Assembly (NCBI GenBank): GCA_902528575.1
Contig: CABZSV010000002.1
Location: 23,990-87,989 of the forward strand
Source: an uncultured Pelagibacteraceae bacterium
GTDB lineage: Bacteria > Pseudomonadota > Alphaproteobacteria > Pelagibacterales > Pelagibacteraceae
Length of the DNA stretch: 64,000 nucleotides
Reading direction: 5' to 3'
Shown: piece by piece, positions 17,051 through 27,461 of the stretch
How positions within the stretch are numbered: the stretch's first letter is position 1
How the letters are laid out: each line of letters begins with the position of its first letter
Program-made: the position numbers and the translations under genes
The notes under the pieces: generated by a model
Told to the model about the DNA's origin: nothing
What the model saw: the letters and a program-made list of their open reading frames with translations, nothing else
The model's database searches: none

Positions 17051-18376
17051 GTGTCTAAAAATTTATTTCAAATTGCCAAACAAAAAAAAATTAAATATTT
17101 TTTAATCAGTTTTGTAGATTTATTTGGTGTATTAAGATCAAAATTAGTACCTGCTCATGCAATAAAAGAAATGCAAAATGCAGGAGCTGGTTTTGCTGGA
17201 TTTGCAGCATGGTTAGATATGACACCTGCTGACTCAGACATGTTTGGAATTCCCGACCCAGATAGTTTAATTCAACTTCCATGGAATAAAGAAATTGGAT
17301 GGTTGGCATCTGACTTGTGGATGAATGGCAAACCGGTAGATGCATCACCTAGGGTGATGTTAAAAAATCAAATAAAAAAATTAAAAAAACAAAATTTAAC
17401 AATGAAATCGGGCGTTGAGTGTGAATATTTTTTAATTTCACCTGACGGAAACTCAATTGCAGATCCAAGAGATACACAATCCAAACCTTGTTATGACCAA
17501 TCTGCATTAATGAGAAGGTATGATTTAATTAAGGAAATTTGCGACTGTATGATTGAAATGGGATGGGGTCCTTATCAAAATGATCACGAGGATGCTAACG
17601 GTCAATTTGAAATGAATTGGGATTATTCAGAATGCCTAAAAACTGCAGATAGACATACCTTTTTTAAGTTTATGGTAAAAACAATTGCTGAAAAGCACGG
17701 ATTAAGAGCAACATTTATGCCTAAACCATTTGGAAATTTAACCGGTAATGGTTGTCATGCTCACGTATCAGTTTGGCAGGGTAATAAAAATAAATTCTTC
17801 GACAGTAAAGATAAACTTGGATTAAGTAAAATGGCCTATAATTTTTTAGGTGGAGTAATTAAAAATGCTTCATCTTTATCTGCGTTTTTTAATCCAACAA
17901 TCAATAGTTACAGAAGAATAAATGCACCACCTACAAAATCTGGAGCATCGTGGTCACCGAGTAGTATTTCATATACAGGTAATAATCGAACACACATGAT
18001 CAGAATTCCTGATCCAGGAAGATTTGAATTAAGATTAATGGATGGTTCTGCAAATCCTTACTTATTGCAAGCAAGTGTTTTAGCAGCTGGTCTATATGGT
18101 TTAAAAAATAAAGTTGATCCAGGCAAACCTTTGGATTGTAACATGTATGAAGACCACGCTAAATATCCAGATTTACCCAAACTACCTGATGAACTTGCGC
18201 AATCATTAAATTTGTTAAAAAATAATAAAGATATGAATGATGCTTTTGGTAAAGATGTAATCAATAGTTATATAAAATTAAGAAGTTCAGAAATGAATGA
18301 GTTCAAGTCAAAAAATAGTTTTGATAAAACAAAAGATGTTACAAAGTGGGAAAAAGATAATACTCTAGATTGTTAG
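17051..18376 (+). CDS. type III glutamine synthetase / gamma-glutamylmethylamide synthetase-like (GlnT/GmaS family)
   Basis: KIKYFLISFVDLFGVLRSKLVPAHAI, AGFAAWLDMTPADSDMFGIPD, GVECEYFL, QNDHEDANGQFEMNWDY, FMPKPFGNLTGNGCHAHVSVW; GTG start. Confidence 0.85.
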   Translation: MSKNLFQIAKQKKIKYFLISFVDLFGVLRSKLVPAHAIKEMQNAGAGFAGFAAWLDMTPADSDMFGIPDPDSLIQLPWNKEIGWLASDLWMNGKPVDASPRVMLKNQIKKLKKQNLTMKSGVECEYFLISPDGNSIADPRDTQSKPCYDQSALMRRYDLIKEICDCMIEMGWGPYQNDHEDANGQFEMNWDYSECLKTADRHTFFKFMVKTIAEKHGLRATFMPKPFGNLTGNGCHAHVSVWQGNKNKFFDSKDKLGLSKMAYNFLGGVIKNASSLSAFFNPTINSYRRINAPPTKSGASWSPSSISYTGNNRTHMIRIPDPGRFELRLMDGSANPYLLQASVLAAGLYGLKNKVDPGKPLDCNMYEDHAKYPDLPKLPDELAQSLNLLKNNKDMNDAFGKDVINSYIKLRSSEMNEFKSKNSFDKTKDVTKWEKDNTLDC

Positions 18377-18379
18377 TAC

Positions 18380-19510
18380 ATGACTATATTATCTAACGGT
18401 CATCAATGGAAATACACAGAATTTACTGACAATAAAAATTTTTCATTTAATAAAAAAGAAATTCTTAATTCTTTAACCACAGAAGAAATTGATGATGCTT
18501 ATAAGAGCATTTCTAAGTGGAAAGGTTATTCTCCTACTCCTCTGCTTTCTTTAAATAAACTATCAAAAGAATTAAATTTAAACAAAATCTTTTATAAAGA
18601 TGAAAATAAAAGATTTGATTTAAAATCTTTTAAAGCTTTAGGTGGAGCTTATGCAGTAGAAAAAGTAACCAAAGGAAATAAAGATATAGTAGTAGCAACA
18701 GCTACTGCTGGTAATCACGGAAGATCAGTTGCCTGGGGAGCAAGAAGATTGGGATTAAAATGCAAAATATTTATTAGTGAATTTGTAAGTGATGCGAGAG
18801 GCAAAGCTATGTCTAATCTTGGAGCAGATGTAGTTAAAGTAAAAGGTAATTATGAAAAATCATTGATTGAATGTATAAAACAGTCTACTGAAAATAATTG
18901 GCAAATAGTTCAAGATGTTGCTTGGAAAGATTATATGATTGTACCTAAGTATACTATGGCAGGTTATACAGTCATGATGAAAGAAATAGCTGATCAAATC
19001 CAAGAGGAGAAAATAACCCACATCATTTTACAGGCGGGTGTTGGTGGCATGGCAGCTGCGATGGTTGCAGGTATTGCAAGATATTTAAATCATATTCCAG
19101 TAATAATAGTTGTTGAACCTGATAGCGCAGCATGTGTAATGGAAAGCATCAAAACTGGAAAAATAGAAAAAATAGATATTAAAAGAGAAAGCTTAATGGG
19201 TGGTATGTCTTGTGGTGAAGTATCATTGGTCCCATGGGAAATACTCAAAAATTCAGTTAAGCATTGTATTAGTTTACCAGATGATGATATTGCAAAAACT
19301 ATGAAACTACTTGGAAATTCAAGCTTTAGTGATGATAAAATAATTGCAGGAGAAAACTCAGCACCTGGCGTAATCAGTCTGATTACAAGTTGTGAAGATC
19401 AAGCAATTAAAGAAAAATTAGATCTAAATGAAAAATCTAATGTTTTGGTTTTTGGTTGTGAGGGAGATACTGATCAAGAAATGTATCAAAAGTTAATTAA
19501 CCAAAATTAA
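18380..19510 (+). CDS. diaminopropionate ammonia-lyase (PLP fold type II)
   Basis: KDENKRFDLKSFKALGGAYAV, ATATAGNHGRSVAWGARRLG, DVAWKDYMIVPKYTMAGYTVM, LQAGVGGMAAAM. Confidence 0.87.
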   Translation: MTILSNGHQWKYTEFTDNKNFSFNKKEILNSLTTEEIDDAYKSISKWKGYSPTPLLSLNKLSKELNLNKIFYKDENKRFDLKSFKALGGAYAVEKVTKGNKDIVVATATAGNHGRSVAWGARRLGLKCKIFISEFVSDARGKAMSNLGADVVKVKGNYEKSLIECIKQSTENNWQIVQDVAWKDYMIVPKYTMAGYTVMMKEIADQIQEEKITHIILQAGVGGMAAAMVAGIARYLNHIPVIIVVEPDSAACVMESIKTGKIEKIDIKRESLMGGMSCGEVSLVPWEILKNSVKHCISLPDDDIAKTMKLLGNSSFSDDKIIAGENSAPGVISLITSCEDQAIKEKLDLNEKSNVLVFGCEGDTDQEMYQKLINQN

Positions 19511-19514
19511 ATCA

Positions 19515-20936
19515 ATGAGTAGCACAGGTATTTTTTGGATAAGAGAGGATTTTAGAATTGAAAATAATCCTGCTTTATCTTTTGCAACACAAAATCATGA
19601 TAATGTAATTGCATTATATATTTATAATAATAATGATTTTGACAACAAAAGAGAAGCTCAAAAATGGTGGGTTTTTAAATCTCTAGAAACTTTAAAAAAA
19701 GAATTGTCAGATTATAAAATTAATCTTGAAATAGTAAAAGGTGATGAATTAGAAATTTTTTCTAAATTTAATAAAAAGGATAAGCTTTCAGTTTATTGGA
19801 ATAAAATTTATGAGCCAGATGTTATAGCTAAAGGAAAAAAAATACGTGACTTATTTATTAAAAATGAAATCAATTATAAATATTTCAAAGGAAATATTTT
19901 AAATGAATTTCAAGAGATAACAAAAAATGATGGAACTCCCTTTAAAGTGTTTACCCCTTTTTGGAGAAATGCGGAGCAAGTTTATTTAAATAAGCCTCTA
20001 AGTAAAAATTATATTGTTAAAAAGAAAACAAAAAAGATTACAATTTTTAAAAAATGTATTGAGCCAAATGATATTTTGCCAAAAAAAGATTGGTATAAAA
20101 AATTTGATAAATATTGGAAAGTTTCAGAAAATGATTCAAAAAAAATACTTAAAAATTTAATTGAAAACAAAATTAAAGATTATGGAACTTCTCGGGATAT
20201 ACCATCTATCGAGGGAACCTCTAAATTATCTCCCTACATCAAACATGGCCAAATTCATGTAGACAGTATTTGGAAAAAATGTTCTGAAATTAAATCAAAA
20301 GGAATTGGTTATAGAAAATATATTAATGAACTTGGTTGGAGAGAGTTTTCACATAGTTTAATTAATTATTTCCCAGAATTCTTAAAAGGAAATTTTAGAA
20401 AAGAATTTGATAAATTCCCTTGGGCAAAAAATGAGAAATTCTTAAAAGCATGGAAAAAAGGAATGACCGGTTATCCTATTGTCGATGCTGGTATGAGAGA
20501 ATTATATGAAACTGGATGGATGCATAACAGAATAAGAATGGTTGTTGGCTCGTTTTTAGTCAAACATTTGAGAATTAATTGGACTGAAGGTGAAAAGCAT
20601 TTTAGAAATTGTCTACTAGATTTTAACAAAGCAAATAATGTTGCTCAATGGCAATGGGTTGCTGGTTGTGGTGCAGATGCAGCACCCTACTTTAGAATAT
20701 TCAACCCAATACTTCAGGGTGAAAAATTTGATAAGGAAGGAATTTATGTAAAAAAATGGGTTCCTGAACTTAAAAATGTTCCAAATAAATTTATTCATAA
20801 ACCATGGGAAATGGAATTAAAGTATCAAGAAGCTATAAAAACAATTATTGGCAAAGATTACCCGGGTCCTATTGTTGTTCATGAAAAAGCTAGAGCTGCA
20901 GCTCTTGAAGCGTTTCAATCTTTGAAGAAAAAATAA
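19515..20936 (+). CDS. phrB: deoxyribodipyrimidine photolyase / cryptochrome family
   Basis: TGIFWIREDFRIENNPAL; GYPIVDAGMRELYETGWMHNRIRMVVGSFLVKHLRINW; ANNVAQWQWVAGCGADAAPYFRIFNP. Confidence 0.95.
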   Translation: MSSTGIFWIREDFRIENNPALSFATQNHDNVIALYIYNNNDFDNKREAQKWWVFKSLETLKKELSDYKINLEIVKGDELEIFSKFNKKDKLSVYWNKIYEPDVIAKGKKIRDLFIKNEINYKYFKGNILNEFQEITKNDGTPFKVFTPFWRNAEQVYLNKPLSKNYIVKKKTKKITIFKKCIEPNDILPKKDWYKKFDKYWKVSENDSKKILKNLIENKIKDYGTSRDIPSIEGTSKLSPYIKHGQIHVDSIWKKCSEIKSKGIGYRKYINELGWREFSHSLINYFPEFLKGNFRKEFDKFPWAKNEKFLKAWKKGMTGYPIVDAGMRELYETGWMHNRIRMVVGSFLVKHLRINWTEGEKHFRNCLLDFNKANNVAQWQWVAGCGADAAPYFRIFNPILQGEKFDKEGIYVKKWVPELKNVPNKFIHKPWEMELKYQEAIKTIIGKDYPGPIVVHEKARAAALEAFQSLKKK

Positions 20937-20944
20937 ATTTAATT

Positions 20945-21367
20945 TTATTCTCCAATAAAATGATGAATTATAGTTCTTTTTTGAGCCTCTAATCTGTGTT
21001 CAAATAAATATATGCCCTGCCAAGTTCCAAGCAGCAATTCACTATCTTTCACACTTAGAGAAATTTGATTATTTGTTAATGCAGATTTAATATGTGCAGG
21101 CATATCATCTTTTCCCTCCGTAGTATGAACATATAGTTTGTTATCCATAGGAGCTAATTTATCAAAATAATTTATTAAATCTGTTTGTACATCTGGATCT
21201 GCATTTTCTTGAACAATTAATGAAGCGCTTGTGTGCTGAATGCTTAAATTAAGAATACCATTTTTAAAGTTATTTTGACCAATCCAATGAATTGTATCAT
21301 TAGTAAATTCATATAACTTTTGACCATTGGTCTTAATATGAAGATTGTAAAATTCTTGTTTCATCAA
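20945..21367 (-). CDS. YjbQ / UPF0047 family protein
   Basis: LNLSIQHTSASLIVQENADPDVQTDL, GTWQGIYLFEHR motif. Confidence 0.9.
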   Translation of the reverse strand: MMKQEFYNLHIKTNGQKLYEFTNDTIHWIGQNNFKNGILNLSIQHTSASLIVQENADPDVQTDLINYFDKLAPMDNKLYVHTTEGKDDMPAHIKSALTNNQISLSVKDSELLLGTWQGIYLFEHRLEAQKRTIIHHFIGE

Positions 21368-22422
21368 TTATACTCCTTCGATGTAAGCTCATACAAACGA
21401 CTAATGGTTCGTTTAAATGGTTTTTCTAATAATCTTGAAGAGGTAAATTGATCTAAATTTATATCAGCTGTAACTGCTAATGAAATATTTTTATCATAAA
21501 TTACATCTAACAAAGTGATAAAACGTTGTTGTTGATTTGAATTTACATCATTAAATTGAGGTATTTGATCTATTACCATAAATTTACAGTTTTTAACTAT
21601 TTCTAAATAGTCTTCCGCTCCTAAATTTTGATCACAAAGTTGATTAAAGTCACATCTAACAATTCCCTCATAAAAGTTTTCTAATTTAAATTCTCTTCCC
21701 TTTACATTAATTTTTATTGAAGATTGTTTTTTATCCTTTGTTATAGTTCTAAAAAATTTATTAATCTTAAAATTGGTTTCTTGATTAAGTGGAAAAAAAT
21801 ATCTTTGTTTTTGATTATCATTAGATTTTCTATAATCATCCTCAATTTTTAATTCATACTCGATGGATTGATCTTCCATTATTTTTATAAAAGGTATAAA
21901 TTGTTCCCGTTGAAGACCTTCTTTATAAAGTTCTGAAATTTTAGTGTTTGAAGTAAGAATAATTTTAATATCTTCTTTAAATATTTGTTCAAATAGTTTT
22001 CCTAAAATCATTGCATCAACAATGTTTGTTACTTGGAACTCATCGAAATAAACAAATGAAGCTTTTGACTTTAAATTTTTGACAAATTGATTGATTACAT
22101 TTTCTTCATTTTTTTCTTTTTGCTCATGGACAAAATCATGAAAACCTAACATAAATTCATTAAAATGTTTTTTTAATTTTTTTTCTTCAAGATGATCATA
22201 AAAGAAGTTTAAAATCATTGTTTTACCAACCCCTACACCACCATATAAATAAAATCCTTTTTTAGTTTTTTGTTTGGAAAATAATTTTGAAAAAAATGAT
22301 TTATAATTACTATTATGATAATCTTCTAATTTTTTAATAACTTTGATTTGATTAGGATTAACTTCTAAATTTTGAATTTCACAATAAGATATGAATTCTT
22401 TTTCAAATTTTTTTGGCATCAA
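21364..22422 (-). CDS. zapE: ZapE (YhcM) AFG1-like ATPase
   Basis: GFYLYGGVGVGKTMILNFFYD, FDEFQVTNIVDAMILGKLF, TSNTKISELYKEGLQREQFIPFI. Confidence 0.92.
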   Translation of the reverse strand: MMPKKFEKEFISYCEIQNLEVNPNQIKVIKKLEDYHNSNYKSFFSKLFSKQKTKKGFYLYGGVGVGKTMILNFFYDHLEEKKLKKHFNEFMLGFHDFVHEQKEKNEENVINQFVKNLKSKASFVYFDEFQVTNIVDAMILGKLFEQIFKEDIKIILTSNTKISELYKEGLQREQFIPFIKIMEDQSIEYELKIEDDYRKSNDNQKQRYFFPLNQETNFKINKFFRTITKDKKQSSIKINVKGREFKLENFYEGIVRCDFNQLCDQNLGAEDYLEIVKNCKFMVIDQIPQFNDVNSNQQQRFITLLDVIYDKNISLAVTADINLDQFTSSRLLEKPFKRTISRLYELTSKEYN

Positions 22423-22850
22423 TTTTTTTTAGTTTTAAAGTCAATACCATACTCTGATCTTGGTCCTTTCCTTAGCCCAAATGGACCTGAGATAAATAAA
22501 GTTAATGGTTTGGTTCCTGGTTCCAAATCTACTCGATGCAAATTATTTGCTGATCTAAAACCAATATACCCTGGTGGACGCCAAAACTTGCCAGTGCTTA
22601 ATGTCTCCCAATAACCACCTCTTAAAATTATCGTAATATAAGGAAATGTGTGATTATGAACTCCTTCTCCATGGTCATCTGCTAGCATCTCATGAATTAA
22701 TATATTAAACGGAAACCATTTAGGTCTATGCCTCATCAAAACATAGTATCTATTCATCCATGGTTTTGCTTCTTCAAATTTAGGATGTGAAGGTCCTCTA
22801 TCTAATACAACTTTTTTTCTGCCAATTTTTTCTAAAAATTTTAGGAACAT
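22419..22850 (-). CDS. cupin-like protein
   Basis: HNHTFPYITIILRGGYWET...GSRSANNLHRVDLE-like cupin metal-ligand pattern (143 aa). Confidence 0.65.
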   Translation of the reverse strand: MFLKFLEKIGRKKVVLDRGPSHPKFEEAKPWMNRYYVLMRHRPKWFPFNILIHEMLADDHGEGVHNHTFPYITIILRGGYWETLSTGKFWRPPGYIGFRSANNLHRVDLEPGTKPLTLFISGPFGLRKGPRSEYGIDFKTKKN

Positions 22851-22852
22851 GT

Positions 22853-24151
22853 TTAGTTATATTGTAAAATTGAACCATTTCTTATTACATATAAATTATT
22901 GTTAAATATAAACGGTTCAGAAACTAATCCACCAGAAACTTTCTCAATTTTAATTATTTTCCCGTCCTCAATACCAACTACAATCATTTTTCCATCTGAA
23001 TTAGTTAAATATAAATTCTTATTACCTATTACAAAACCAATTGGATAAATATTCTCTCTCTTTTTTGTTTTATAGTTTTTAAATAAGTCTGTAACTCTAA
23101 TTATGTTTCCATTTTTTTTTTCTATTACAAACAAATATCCCTCATTTGAAACTGTAAATATTAAATTTTCAATTAATATTGGTGTTAAAATAGAATTAAT
23201 TTTATTTATCCAATTAACATTTCCTGTTATTCCATCAATAGAGTAAAATTCATTTTTATTGTTAGAAAAAAAAACAGAATCACCATCTGATACAATTTTA
23301 GAAACCTTAAAATTGTAAGCTTCATTAATTATAGCTGAGTTTTGAGTTGGTAATTGCCATACAATTAAACCTGTATCAATATCAACAGCAGTAATATCGC
23401 CTAACGAATTACTAAAAATAATACTATTATTTAAAATAATTAAAGAATATTTTGCATTTGAAACTGTAAAAGAATCTTCTGTTGCAAAATTCCAGCATTC
23501 CGAACCATCTTTAATTTCATAGCACCGAAGAATATTTTTATAATCTACAGAAAAAAATTTATCTTTATTTTTTTTAATTCTTGAGTTGAATGAGTATGAA
23601 TTATATTTTGACCAATTTAATTCTCCATTACTTAATTTTATAGAATACAGTTTTGCTAAATTATCTGTAATTATTATATTGCCCTCATCAAGTAGAAAAT
23701 TTAATTTTGGTAATAATTTTTTTTCTGATTTAGAATAATAATTTTTTTTCCAAATAACTTTTTGGTTTTTATCATACTTAATAATAGTACCTTTTTTATC
23801 AAAGAAAATTATACCCTCTTCTAAAAAAATAGGTTTTAGGTCTAATTTATTTATATCCCCTATTTTAGAGAATTTATAATTTCCAATTTTATTTAATTGG
23901 CCTTTATAATTCTGAGATCCAAAATTATTTTTATTATCAAGAATTTTATTGTTATTTTTTATTTGATTTAAATTAAATTTTAATCCTTGATTATGTTCTG
24001 AGACAACTTTCTCTTTTTCATCAAAAAACTTTTTTGTATTCTTGCTTGTTTCTATTCCATTATCTTTATTTTTCCAAATTTTAGAATTTTGATTAAATGA
24101 GCAATTATTTAAAAAGATTAATACAATTAAACTAAAAATAAACTTATTCAC
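22853..24151 (-). CDS. PQQ-like beta-propeller lipoprotein, BamB-like
   Basis: Lipobox-like IFLNNCSF; repeated blades (LSNGELNWSK, IKDGSECWNF, DIDTGLIVWQLPT, GITGNVNWINKI). Confidence 0.75.
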   Translation of the reverse strand: MNKFIFSLIVLIFLNNCSFNQNSKIWKNKDNGIETSKNTKKFFDEKEKVVSEHNQGLKFNLNQIKNNNKILDNKNNFGSQNYKGQLNKIGNYKFSKIGDINKLDLKPIFLEEGIIFFDKKGTIIKYDKNQKVIWKKNYYSKSEKKLLPKLNFLLDEGNIIITDNLAKLYSIKLSNGELNWSKYNSYSFNSRIKKNKDKFFSVDYKNILRCYEIKDGSECWNFATEDSFTVSNAKYSLIILNNSIIFSNSLGDITAVDIDTGLIVWQLPTQNSAIINEAYNFKVSKIVSDGDSVFFSNNKNEFYSIDGITGNVNWINKINSILTPILIENLIFTVSNEGYLFVIEKKNGNIIRVTDLFKNYKTKKRENIYPIGFVIGNKNLYLTNSDGKMIVVGIEDGKIIKIEKVSGGLVSEPFIFNNNLYVIRNGSILQYN

Positions 24152-24788
24152 TCAAATCTCTGTTTAATCTTTTCTCTGCTTGAAGCCTTATATCTGGATT
24201 TGAATTTTCTAAAGCTATTATTTGGTTGAAAAATTCTTTAGCTTTTTGTTTTTGATTATTTGCATAAAAATATTCTGCCATTAAATATAAAGAATGTGAT
24301 TTCCAGACACTTTTAGAATTGATCAGCGGATTTAACATATTTAAAAGGTCACCCTCTTGAGCGTTATCTGCATTGTAGAGTGCCTTCTTGTATATAATTA
24401 AGTTTTTAATCTCACTGTCTAATGAAGTATCGTTTATCAATATATCAAATAATGAATTGATTTTGGACTGATCACTTTCAAGATTATTATCAATGATGAA
24501 ATAAAGAGATAAAGGTGAATAAGTTGGATCTTTCTTGTTTATTATTTCAATCAGACTGCTAGCTGTTTTTTCTTTTGTTTTTTCAGAATAATCGATAATT
24601 ATTGAATTATAACTATCTGAGATATCTTTTTTTTTATTAATTAAATATTTATCATAAGTGAAAACACCTATTATAATAATTATTAAAATAATTATACCTG
24701 AAACAATTTTATTTTTATTTTTTACAAAAAAATTCTTAATTTTTTCATTTCTAGTATTCGTATTTATAATTGATAAATCTTCGTCCAT
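24144..24788 (-). CDS. TPR-like/YfgM-like membrane-anchored protein
   Basis: N-terminal TM (KIVSGIIILIIIIIGVFTYDKYLI) then helical TPR-like region; next to BamB-like gene. Confidence 0.65.
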   Translation of the reverse strand: MDEDLSIINTNTRNEKIKNFFVKNKNKIVSGIIILIIIIIGVFTYDKYLINKKKDISDSYNSIIIDYSEKTKEKTASSLIEIINKKDPTYSPLSLYFIIDNNLESDQSKINSLFDILINDTSLDSEIKNLIIYKKALYNADNAQEGDLLNMLNPLINSKSVWKSHSLYLMAEYFYANNQKQKAKEFFNQIIALENSNPDIRLQAEKRLNRDLSE

Positions 24789-24790
24789 AA

Positions 24791-27460
24791 CTAAATCATA
24801 TTCCTTAAAACGTACTGTAGAATACCTCCATTCTTATAATACTCTAATTCATTTTTTGTATCAATTCTGCATAAAGTTTTAATTTTCTTTATTTCCCCAG
24901 AAGCATATTTAATTTCAACTGTCACTTCATCTGAGGGTTTAACGCCCTTTTCTATATTGAGAATACTAATTAATTCAGAACCAATTAATTTTAGATTTTT
25001 TCTATTAACATCTTCGATAAATTGTAACGGTAATATTCCCATTCCAATCAAATTAGATCGGTGAATTCTCTCAAAACTCTCTGCGATTACTGCTTTTATA
25101 CCAAGTAATTTTGTTCCTTTAGCTGCCCAATCTCTAGATGATCCGGTTCCATACTCTTTTCCACCAATTACAACCAAATCTGTTCCTCTTTTTTTATATT
25201 CAACAACTGCATCATAGACAGGAAGAACTTTTTCTTCTGGGTATAACTTTGTAAAACCACCTTCTGTACCTGGAGCCATTTCGTTTCTAATTCTTATATT
25301 TGCAAAAGTTCCTCGCATCATAACTTCATGGTTACCTCTTCTTGAACCATATGAATTATAATCTTTAGGTAAAATTTGGTGTTCCATGAAATATTCACCA
25401 GTTGGACTATCTTTTTGAATACTACCAGCTGGCGATATATGGTCAGTAGTAACCATATCACCTAAAATTAATAATGGTCTTGCATCCTTAATTTCTTTAA
25501 ATCCCTCTGGTTTATCTGGTAACGAGTCAAAAAACGGAGGTTTTTTTACATATGTTGATCCCTCATCCCAATTATAGATGCTGCTTTTATCAGTTTTAAT
25601 CTTTTGCCATTGAGTTGGGCCCTCTGAAACATTTGAGTATCTTTGTATAAACATGTCAGCATTAAGTGAATCTTTTAAAGTTTCTTCTATCTCTTTATTT
25701 GAAGGCCAAATATCTTTTAAAAATACATCTTTTCCCTCTTTATCTTTTCCCAATGGATCTTTGTACAAATCAACTTCCATATGCCCAGCTATTGCGTATG
25801 CAACAACAAGTGGAGGTGAAGCCAAATAGTTAGCTTTTATATGTGGAGAAATTCTTCCCTCAAAATTTCTATTTCCAGATAAAACTGAAACAGCATAAAT
25901 ATTTTCTTTTTGGATAGCTTCTACAATATTTTCTAGAAGTGGTCCTGAATTACCAATGCAAGTAGTACAGCCATACCCAACTAAATTAAAGCCAAGCTGA
26001 TCTAAATAAGTGTTTAATCCAGCTTTTGACAAATAGTCTGTAACTACTTGTGATCCAGGTGCTAAAGAAGTTTTTACCCAGGGTTTAACCTGCAAACCTT
26101 TTTCAATAGCTTTTTTTGCTAATAGTCCAGCCCCGATTAGAACATTTGGATTAGAAGTGTTAGTACAAGAAGTTATTGCAGCAATTAATATTGAGCCATC
26201 TTTAATTTCGTAATCTGTATTTGATACTTTCGAAATTGACTTTTCATTTTTATTTGTAGCTTCCTGCAATACTTTTTGAAACGAACTAGGTGCATCTGTC
26301 AACAGTACTTTGTCTTGAGGTCTTTTAGGTCCTGAAATAGTTGGTACGACTGTGGACATATCTAAAGATATAATGTCAGTAAATTCTATTTCGTTACTCG
26401 CCCATAAACCTTGTTCCTTGGCATAATTTTCTACGATATCAACAGTTTGTTGATCTCTTCCAGAAAATTTCAAATACTTTAATGTTTCTTCATCGATAGG
26501 AAAAAAACCACAAGTAGCACCATATTCTGGTGCCATGTTTGCAATTGTTGCTCTATCCGCTAGTGTTAAATTTTTTAAACCCTCTCCATAAAACTCAACA
26601 AACTTTCCAACCACTCCTTTATCTCTTAACATTTTAACAACAGTTAATACTAAATCAGTTGCAGTAGTTCCTTCTGGCATTTTATTCTTCATTTCAAAAC
26701 CGATGACTTCTGGTATTAACATGGAAATTGGTTGACCTAACATTCCTGCTTCAGCTTCAATTCCTCCAACACCCCATCCTAAAACAGATAAACCATTTAC
26801 CATTGTTGTATGACTATCAGTTCCAACTAAAGTATCTGGAAAAAGATATTTTTCACCTTTAAATTCTTCTGACCAAACAACTTTTGACAAATATTCCAGA
26901 TTTACTTGGTGACAAATTCCTGTTCCTGGTGGAACTATTCTAAAATTATCAAATGCCTGCTGTCCCCATTTTAAAAAAGAATATCTCTCACCATTTCTTT
27001 CAAATTCTATATCGACATTTTTTTCAAAAGAATTTGCTTTTGCAGATTGGTCGACTTGCACTGAGTGATCAATTACAAGATCAACTGCAGACAGTGGATT
27101 TATTGTATTTGGATCTTTATTTTTTTCTTTAACTGCTTCTCTCATTGCAGCTAAATCTGCAACCGCAGGTATTCCTGTATAATCTTGAAGTAAAACTCTT
27201 GCTGGTCTATATGCAATTTCAGTTTTAGATTTTTTTGTCTTTAGCCAGTTTTTAATCGCCTCTATTTGAGATTTTGTTACACTTAAGTCGTCTTCGTATC
27301 TTAATAAATTTTCTAGTAAAACTTTAAGAGATTTTGGAAGTTTATCTATTCCTTCAAGTCCATTTTTTTCTGCTTCATTTAATGAGTAATAATTATACTC
27401 CTTGTCATTGACTGTGATTTTTTTTAGTGATTTATAAGAATTTTTGTTTCCTGGGGTCAT
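24791..27460 (-). CDS. acnA: aconitate hydratase
   Basis: 889 aa; VDLVIDHSVQVD, GTDSHTTMVNGLSVLGWGVGGIEAEA, GCTTCIGNSGPL, GSSRDWAAKGT. Confidence 0.97.
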   Translation of the reverse strand: MTPGNKNSYKSLKKITVNDKEYNYYSLNEAEKNGLEGIDKLPKSLKVLLENLLRYEDDLSVTKSQIEAIKNWLKTKKSKTEIAYRPARVLLQDYTGIPAVADLAAMREAVKEKNKDPNTINPLSAVDLVIDHSVQVDQSAKANSFEKNVDIEFERNGERYSFLKWGQQAFDNFRIVPPGTGICHQVNLEYLSKVVWSEEFKGEKYLFPDTLVGTDSHTTMVNGLSVLGWGVGGIEAEAGMLGQPISMLIPEVIGFEMKNKMPEGTTATDLVLTVVKMLRDKGVVGKFVEFYGEGLKNLTLADRATIANMAPEYGATCGFFPIDEETLKYLKFSGRDQQTVDIVENYAKEQGLWASNEIEFTDIISLDMSTVVPTISGPKRPQDKVLLTDAPSSFQKVLQEATNKNEKSISKVSNTDYEIKDGSILIAAITSCTNTSNPNVLIGAGLLAKKAIEKGLQVKPWVKTSLAPGSQVVTDYLSKAGLNTYLDQLGFNLVGYGCTTCIGNSGPLLENIVEAIQKENIYAVSVLSGNRNFEGRISPHIKANYLASPPLVVAYAIAGHMEVDLYKDPLGKDKEGKDVFLKDIWPSNKEIEETLKDSLNADMFIQRYSNVSEGPTQWQKIKTDKSSIYNWDEGSTYVKKPPFFDSLPDKPEGFKEIKDARPLLILGDMVTTDHISPAGSIQKDSPTGEYFMEHQILPKDYNSYGSRRGNHEVMMRGTFANIRIRNEMAPGTEGGFTKLYPEEKVLPVYDAVVEYKKRGTDLVVIGGKEYGTGSSRDWAAKGTKLLGIKAVIAESFERIHRSNLIGMGILPLQFIEDVNRKNLKLIGSELISILNIEKGVKPSDEVTVEIKYASGEIKKIKTLCRIDTKNELEYYKNGGILQYVLRNMI

Positions 27461-27461
27461 A

